Shown: positions 58,375-64,000 of the stretch, piece after piece
Layout of the letters: each line of letters starts with the position of its first letter
Position numbering within the stretch: position 1 is the first letter of the stretch
Origin: Trematomus loennbergii
Lineage: Eukaryota; Chordata; Actinopteri; Perciformes; Nototheniidae
NCBI GenBank assembly: GCA_012861695.1
Contig: JAAOOA010000374.1
Span: 186,001-250,000 of the forward strand
Direction of reading: 5' to 3'
Length of the DNA stretch: 64,000 nt
Notes under the pieces: model-generated
The model's database searches: none
Told to the model about the DNA's origin: nothing
Seen by the model: the letters and a program-made list of their open reading frames with translations, nothing else
Translations under genes and position numbers: made by a program

Positions 58375-58488
58375 CAGCGCACACCCTGAACAGTGTGCTC
58401 CTTGTTTACATTTCCTCTGCACACTCAGATGCAGCGCACACCCTGAACAGTGTGCTTCTTGTTTACATTTCCTCTGCACACTCAGATG
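58375..58488. repeat. 57-bp tandem duplication in the LTR element interior
   Basis: Copies at 58,375-58,431 and 58,432-58,488 share CAGCGCACACCCTGAACAG and differ by one base (CTCCTT against CTTCTT). Confidence 0.95.
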
Positions 58489-59856
58489 CAGGACATAAAA
58501 CACTCTTTTGCTATTTATTTTCATTTTGCAGCACATCTATACTACCAGAATTTAGCAAAACACTATATATTATTTATCTTTCTCAAGTCATTTACTTTTG
58601 GTGAGTTAACTAAAGCTTAGTTTATTTTACCCTGGCTATGGACTGATTCATTATTAGTTGTTACAAAACATGCACAAGACGGCGGTTAGACAAACCAATA
58701 TAGACCCCTGATACAAACAATCAGACAAACAAACATGATGAACTCGTAATAAACAACAATGCGACAGCAAAGTTCATCCAGCTCAATTTAGTCCGGATTA
58801 AAGAGGTTTCAGAGGGGGTAGGGACTATTTGATCTCTCCCAATGGGAACCCAGTGGGGTACCTTGACTCGTACCTCCACCCTTGTATACAAGTCCTTAGA
58901 TCGGTGCCTGAAGACCGTCCAAGAGCAATAACTAGCTTATCCCTTGCGACTCCACTATCCCTGTTCTAGTGGTGCTATGCCCCCCGATCAGGAGCACATA
59001 GACTTTTTTTCCTCTACCCTTTCTATCCGAAACCACACAGTTAACTGTAGTCCTGCTCGACCAGCCTATACACCTCCCATCATGCTCATCCCAACGATGA
59101 AACACAGTTTTGCTCTACACTTGCATACCACTGCCCACCCGTGATCAATTAGCCTATAATTTTATGTATGCACCCCGGACCGACACCAGCTCCTCAGCAA
59201 TGTAGGGAGCCTGTCGCATCAGGTAATGCACGCACCTCGCACCTGCCAGCACATCTCTGAATGTAAATGGCCACAAGCCACGAGAGTGCCTTTTAAACAG
59301 TCTCGTTTTTAATAGAGACGGCGGTGGTGTGAGTTAAAGTTATAGACAAAAGCTGTGATTTTCTCCCTCTGAGTTCACTTCACCAGCTCATGCAGATACG
59401 GGGAGGTATTTGACACACATTCCCCGGAGCTGCAGCAGCTGGAGCGTGTTTTTTTTAGAGGCGCTGGGGGTAATATCTCTGGCTGCTTTAGTTAACTGCT
59501 AGTGTTGGCCGCTGAAACCCCCGGAATCTCGGCGATTTGTTCATTACAAATCTCTATTTTGATTTCACACAGAAGTTCCACTTTACTGCTGCCCTCATTA
59601 AGGTCTTTTTAAACATCTCCGTGTATGCTTGCACAGCACATACGTCCCGAGCAGCACACACAGAGGGAACCAGCCAAGACAGAGTCCCTGGATGATCCCC
59701 TGGGGTTACTAGCCCCAAATGTTCATTAACCAAAACGAAACGCAGCCGCTTAGCTTCACAGATAATTTTAGGATACCGTCAATCACAGATTCTGGTAAGG
59801 CAATGTCCAAATGTAGATTTGAAATCACACTTACCAGTCTCTGAAGATATGTTGGT

Positions 59857-59874
59857 ATCCTGCCGACAACGCCA
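59857..59874 (-). other. Primer binding site candidate
   Basis: The minus strand starts TGG, 3 bp inside the 5' LTR (the right copy), as for a tRNA 3' CCA. The matching tRNA was not identified. Confidence 0.65.
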
Positions 59875-59877
59875 ATT

Positions 59878-60369
59878 TGTGGAGGAAACTTCTGTGTAGT
59901 AATGCATGGAGTCACCGACTCAGGAAGGAGACACGGTGAGAGTTGGAGCTTTGATGTCAAACACTGATGGGTTTATTCAGAGTATTCGGCCGGAGGATTC
60001 ACATCACAAATCAAAGAGTCAGAGGTTCTGACACACGGTAGAGTTGCCACGTCAATTCTGAAGAGCCTCTCTCTATGCTAGACCTTTTAACAGGTTCACA
60101 GAGAGAAATCAACATCTCTGAAGGAGTAGACTAAACACTGAATCATCTGCGTCCAACGCTCATGGCCTCAAGGATTTCACATCCGAGAGCCCACAAACAC
60201 CGATAAAGAAGTGCTTCAGTGTTCTCACAACAATTACCCTACGTGCCAGTCAAGTTGACCGGTCTCACACTGGGGACAACAACACATATGGCACCAAGGC
60301 CTTTCCTTAAAGGAAATAACACATGTCAGAGTAAAAGGTTAGATATCTAGAAGAATTATTCCTTTAACA
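59878..60369 (-). repeat. 5' LTR (right copy)
   Basis: 492 bp. Minus-strand promoter and R region are expected here; the AATAAA signal is the inverse of 59,972-59,977. Confidence 0.95.
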
Positions 60370-60374
60370 CTAGA

Positions 60375-60520
60375 TGCTTCAGTTATGAACCCATATCAAA
60401 TCTCTAATTTCTAGGTAAAATCATTGAAAAAGTAGTTTTTCAACAGTTGAGTAATTTCTTGAAAAAATAACTGTTTCGATGTGTTCCTGTCAGGCTTTCA
60501 TCCAAACCACACACTGTAAA
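60375..60520 (+). pseudogene. L2 LINE ORF2 fragment, right part of the interrupted copy
   Basis: Continues the copy that stops at 53,129: GATGCTTCAGTTATGAA, GGTAAAATCATTGAAAAAGT and CAGTTGAGTAATTTCTTG match 42,731-42,830 of the full L2 element. It ends at about CCAAACCACACA, inside the RT. Confidence 0.85.
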
Positions 60521-61734
60521 AACAAATCGTAGAATTAGGGTAAAAAATGTCAAATGGCAACAGTAAAAGACCGTAAACTCCAAAAAGTAAATCACGTAGT
60601 AGCAGTGGCGACTCGTCATTAGGGGAGGGTGGGGCACAGCAGAAATTAATTAAAATAATAATTCCAAAAATATGTATAAAATAAATGTTAAAATATATTT
60701 AAAGATCATGTTAGTCGTCTGATTCGTCTCTACATTGCTGTTTTAGTCTGCGTTCTTCTGATTAGTGTCTACAGTGTGCCTATTGAGCCGTGTTGAGCGA
60801 TGTGGGGCTAGCTCCAGGCTGCCCCTCTCTCTCGCTGTAGAAATGAATGTGTACTGTGAAAACTACACTGCGCATGCTCAGAGTCTTTTTGTATTCAATG
60901 TGTGCGGCAAAAAAATAATCACAAGCGGTGCAAAGTGGCAACCCCACCAAAAACGTAATCTCATAATTCAGAGTGATCTCTTCTCTGGAATCCATCGATC
61001 TGATTGATTATTAGCGGAGCAAATGATCAAAGTAGTACGGAGGGAGAATATTTTCGTTTGGATTACTGTTCTGGGGGAAGCTCGCAAGCCGGTGTGTATG
61101 TGTGTGTGTGTTTGTGTGTTTTTGCGTTTGTGTGTATTGTGTTTGTTTCCCGGGGAAAACACTCACGAGAAACACCGGCTGTTGTTAAGCCTGCTGTGAC
61201 GTTAAGTTATTCCGTTCTCCGCTTGTACTTAAGCCGTTACAAGCTTCAAAGTTGTATTTATCATCTGAATTTGCCGAAACAAATGTAATATTCTGAAAGC
61301 CAAGACTTTGTTTATTTGAAATCAGATGAAAACAAACTGTAACGCCTGCCGTGTTATCTATGATTACTATACGCTTACATTCATAATTTCAGCTGGAGGG
61401 AGTGGGGCGGCGCTAAGGAAGAGCAGAGTGGCGAGTGAGAGGTGCCTGTCATCTTCCCTTTACAAGCTTCAAAAATGTATTTATCGTGTGATTTTGGAAA
61501 TAAAAGTTTCATATTCTGAAAGCCAAGACTTTGTTTATTTAAAATCCAAAAAAACCCAAACCCCGAAAAACGCAAATCCATGTTTATTTTGAAATGAGCC
61601 GTTGCGACTTCCGACTGATTTCGATAGAGGGGTCACATATATTGATTCTGTGTTTGCCTATAGGCTATTGCTCTGCTGGATCGATTGATATTGTGACCTT
61701 GGTGATGAGTGTCTGTGTTTTCCTTATATTTACA
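60521..61734. repeat. Mixed decayed repeats
   Basis: Two copies of a unit containing TATTCTGAAAGCCAAGACTT lie at about 61,290 and 61,511, each preceded by TACAAGCTTCAAA. A TGTGTATGTGTG tract lies at about 61,094-61,140. No gene recognised. Confidence 0.5.
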
Positions 61735-62282
61735 GTCGGACTTCCGGTGACGTCATGAAAGAAGCAGCAGCTTAGAAGTGGAGCTCCGCCAGACTATACA
61801 CAAAAATAGAGACAACTAGAAATATAAGACGTTTTAAAAGTAATAAAGAGCACTCCTGCATGATATCAACCAGAAACAAAGCCCCCAACAAAAAGATATC
61901 TCAAAGGAAAATACCGATAAACAACGGAGACCGGCCAGCCCAGCTAGCGCTAGCTTGAAAACAGATAGCAACATGTGCGAGTCGGACATGAACTTACGTT
62001 GCTGGATGAGCTGGGAAACTCTGCAAGGAAAATCAAGAGGGGCATAATCAAACCAAATGTCTCTGGATCGACTGGAACAGACGGTGCTAGATATAAAAGT
62101 TCAAATGGGTGAACATGAAGGGAGGATTGGAAAGTTGGAGGACAGAGTCGGCATGGCCGAGGACGTAGCGGTGCGGCATCAGAGGGCGCTCCGATACCTG
62201 CTCCACCATGATATTGCCCTCTCAGCCGCCTGCGACAAAGAACTGTTACACAAGGTGCTTAAAATACAATCACTAACGGATA
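61735..62282 (+). pseudogene. L1/Tx1-type LINE 5' end with ORF1 coiled coil
   Basis: From GTCGGACTTCCGGTGACGTC (a 5' UTR) to an ORF1 frame at 62,057 reading MSLDRLEQTVLDIKV, GRIGKLEDRVGMAEDVAV and HQRALRYLLHHD. This is the heptad-rich coiled-coil start of an L1 ORF1 protein, which trimerises and binds the LINE RNA. The RNA-binding part is missing and the copy is cut at about 62,280 by a MITE. Confidence 0.75.
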
Positions 62283-62600
62283 TTAAAGGGGACCTATCAT
62301 GCAAAATGCACTTTTGTACGTCTTTTATACATGAATATGTGTCCCGGTGTTCCAGGGAACTTACCAAGTGTCAGAAAACACAACCCTTTCTATTTTCCTC
62401 CATACCCAAATCTCTAAAAACGGGGCTGCAACGGATCTGATACAGACTGATACAGATTTGAAAATGTCTCGACGTCAGGACGGAGGAGCTCCGCCTATAT
62501 GGCCAACTCTCCACCTATCAGGGGAATGAGAGGTTGCCGTGGAATGGTAACAGCATGGTAACATAACGCTCGTAACTCGGCCCCCTCCTTTGCAAATAAA
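62283..62600. mobile_element. MITE-like teleost repeat
   Basis: Begins TTAAAGGGGACCTATCATGC, a common teleost non-autonomous DNA element start, and runs to an AAATAAATAAATAAAAATAG stretch. TIRs could not be matched exactly. Confidence 0.55.
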
Positions 62601-63225
62601 TAAATAAAAATAGGCATCTGATGTGTTAATTTGTGCAATAGCTGCTGGGATAAAACTGTTTTTATACCGCTTCGTTCAACTCCTTGGGACAAGTAACCTC
62701 CGGAAGGAAGAAGCTTAAATTCTGAGTGCAGAAGGTGGGAGTCATGGTCTAATATGGAGCTGGATAACCGCTTTAACTGCCTGAGGTACAGGGTCTCCAG
62801 GTTTAGCTGTGGCTCACCAATCAGTCTGCTGGACCACTTTATGATCTGACTCAGAGAGTTTCTGCTCCTTAAAGTCAGGTTACCAACCATGACATAGTGA
62901 AAAAGACAGAATTGACTCGATAAAAGCACGACAAAACATGATCATCATGGTTTTGTCAATGTTAAAATAGGACAGTTTCCTAAGACAGTACAAACGCTGG
63001 TGCCCCCTTTTGCACACAGCTTCACAGTTTGGATCAGAGCTCAATTTTGAGTCAATAATTGTCCCGAGATATTTGTATGATTTGTATGATTGCACAAATT
63101 CTACTTTCTGATTCTGGATTGTTAAAACTTCATGTATGTGGTGATGTCTTCTAAAATCAATGATCATGTCCTTGGTTGTAGTTGTAGATAGTGTGTTGTC
63201 TGTATTTGCTTCCCCTGTCACAAGT
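62600..63225 (-). pseudogene. LINE RT C-terminal fragment
   Basis: Minus-strand frames read DMIIDFRRHHHIHEV, SYKYLGTIIDSKLSSDPN, CKRGHQRLYCLRKLSYF, then in a second frame LSQIIKWSSRLIGEPQLNLE and DDSHLLHSEFKLLPSG. This is the RT thumb and C-terminal region of a teleost non-LTR element (jockey/CR1-like group; clade not decided). One frameshift near 62,900 divides it. No EN or palm domain remains. Confidence 0.8.
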
Positions 63226-63559
63226 TCTGATCGCTCAGTGACGATACTTATATTTCTATAATCTGTGGAATCTCAGGATGTTAGCTAAGCTTGTTTGTGC
63301 AGATCCAATAAGTATATCGATCGGTATAACTAGAGTTCTGTAATAACGGCATTAAGATTTTTTCGCTCAGGGGAGATTCAGAGGCTCAGCGTTAGTCTTG
63401 TGTTTTCTTTTACTAAAAATGGTTCATATCATCAGTTAGCTGAGTTTTTCCCGTTACATGATATGAAACATTCATAGTTTATTAAATATTAAGAAGCCCT
63501 CAGACGCTGTTTCCTGCAGATGATGCGTTTTTCCGCCCGGGGGCAGGGGGAAGGGGTTC
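63226..63559. other. Spacer
   Basis: No feature recognised. Confidence 0.4.
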
Positions 63560-63655
63560 AACAAACTGGAATGCTCTGTAGCTCTGATTCAAGAAACTCA
63601 CTTATCTGAAATAGAACATTTAAAATTAAAGAGAGAATGGGTGGATCAAATCTAC
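63560..63655 (+). pseudogene. L1-type LINE ORF2 endonuclease fragment
   Basis: ALIQETHLSEIEHLKLKREW is the 'QETH' block of the L1 endonuclease with its downstream helix. Only about 30 residues remain. Confidence 0.75.
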
Positions 63656-64000
63656 AGATGTAGCACTACAGATAGGACTCCAATGGGTGTGTCCCAACCA
63701 AAAACCCAGCGGATCCAGTGGCTGGGGCGTTGCCAAATTGCTAGAGGGCGTTGCCAAATGTCCCAATTTGTTCAATTACAGGATTTAACCATGAGATGGC
63801 GCTTCATTCACAAATACACAAAGACAACTTGGTGTTGTAGAACTTAGTCTGTTTGCAATGTTGCAGCTCTGCAGTTGTGTTTGCTTAATACTGTAGCATT
63901 TAATCACTTATTGTTATGGTTTTCACTGGCTACTATAACGAAAAAAACATCAATATTTTAGATCAAATAAAGTATATCTAATCTTATTATCTTAATTGTA
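63656..64000. other. Spacer to the window end
   Basis: A short direct repeat GGGCGTTGCCAAAT occurs at 63,725 and 63,747. No gene seen. Confidence 0.4.

Larger units (their letters stand above)
53130..60369 (-). mobile_element. LTR retrotransposon, very young, without recognisable coding capacity
   Basis: Two LTRs (53,130-53,618 and 59,878-60,369), TGT...ACA ends, 5-bp target duplication CTAGA (53,125-53,129 and 60,370-60,374). Orientation is minus: next to the right LTR is a primer-binding-site candidate (inverse of 59,857-59,874, starting TGGCGTTGTC) and a leader splice donor (inverse of CACTTACCAG near 59,833), and next to the left LTR is a polypurine tract. The 6.26-kb interior has no frame over about 90 codons on the minus strand and no gag, protease, RT or integrase motif that I can see. 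It must have been moved by another element's proteins. PBS primer tRNA not identified. Confidence 0.85.

Noticed and set aside
59709..59960. Minus frame crossing the right LTR as a gag start
   Set aside because: It begins in the LTR and ends within 60 codons of the leader; no gag motif.

Overview
The window looks like teleost fish chromosomal DNA that is dominated by transposable elements. The reasons are teleost-type repeats (L2/Maui-like and L1/Tx1-like LINEs, a Helentron, a tRNA-derived SINE, hAT-like and other short DNA elements), GT-AG spliced genes with short exons, long AC/TG microsatellites and AT-rich spacers. The species cannot be named from the sequence.

Layout. 1-6.7 kb: old LINE and Ty3/gypsy scraps, one orphan C-type lectin exon, a 55-bp perfect inverted repeat, and a solo copy of an RFX-motif-bearing repeat. 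6.7-13.4 kb: tandemly repeated promoter-like units, a hAT-like non-autonomous element, and a minus-strand multi-exon remnant (C2H2 finger plus a conserved teleost C-terminal module). 12.9-26.3 kb: a large Helentron. It has a spliced upstream gene with an SGNH-hydrolase-like fold, then a long coding block holding two C76-like deubiquitinase domains, two OTU domains, a Tyr-repeat region, a DUF6570-like module, an HUH Rep, a PIF1 helicase and a LINE-type endonuclease. 26.4-28.1 kb: a decayed CR1/L2 fragment and direct repeats. 28.2-31.9 kb: about 26 satellite monomers of about 146 bp, each with an X-box-like palindrome. 32.0-32.4 kb: a module of perfect hairpins. 32.5-38.1 kb: a minus-strand mucin-like gene (signal peptide, Thr/Pro/Ala repeats, SEA-like domain). 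39-44.3 kb: a nearly complete L2-clade LINE with an ORF1 esterase and ORF2 EN-RT. 44.3-52.5 kb: a diverged segmental duplication, two SINEs and a long-TIR MITE. 53.1-60.4 kb: a very young LTR element (two LTRs with no substitutions between them, 5-bp target duplication) inserted into a second L2 copy, with no recognisable gag/pol. 60.5-64 kb: an L1 5' end, a MITE, a minus-strand LINE RT fragment and another L1 fragment.

Functional reading. The Helentron is the most informative system. It carries two kinds of deubiquitinase-like domain, each present as a tandem pair in which one copy has lost its catalytic cysteine, next to the replication machinery (Rep, helicase, EN). Most frame breaks that could be traced in the Helentron and the L2 LINE look like single-base shortenings of homopolymers. 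This pattern suggests uncorrected long-read consensus error at least as much as decay, so both elements may be more intact than they look.
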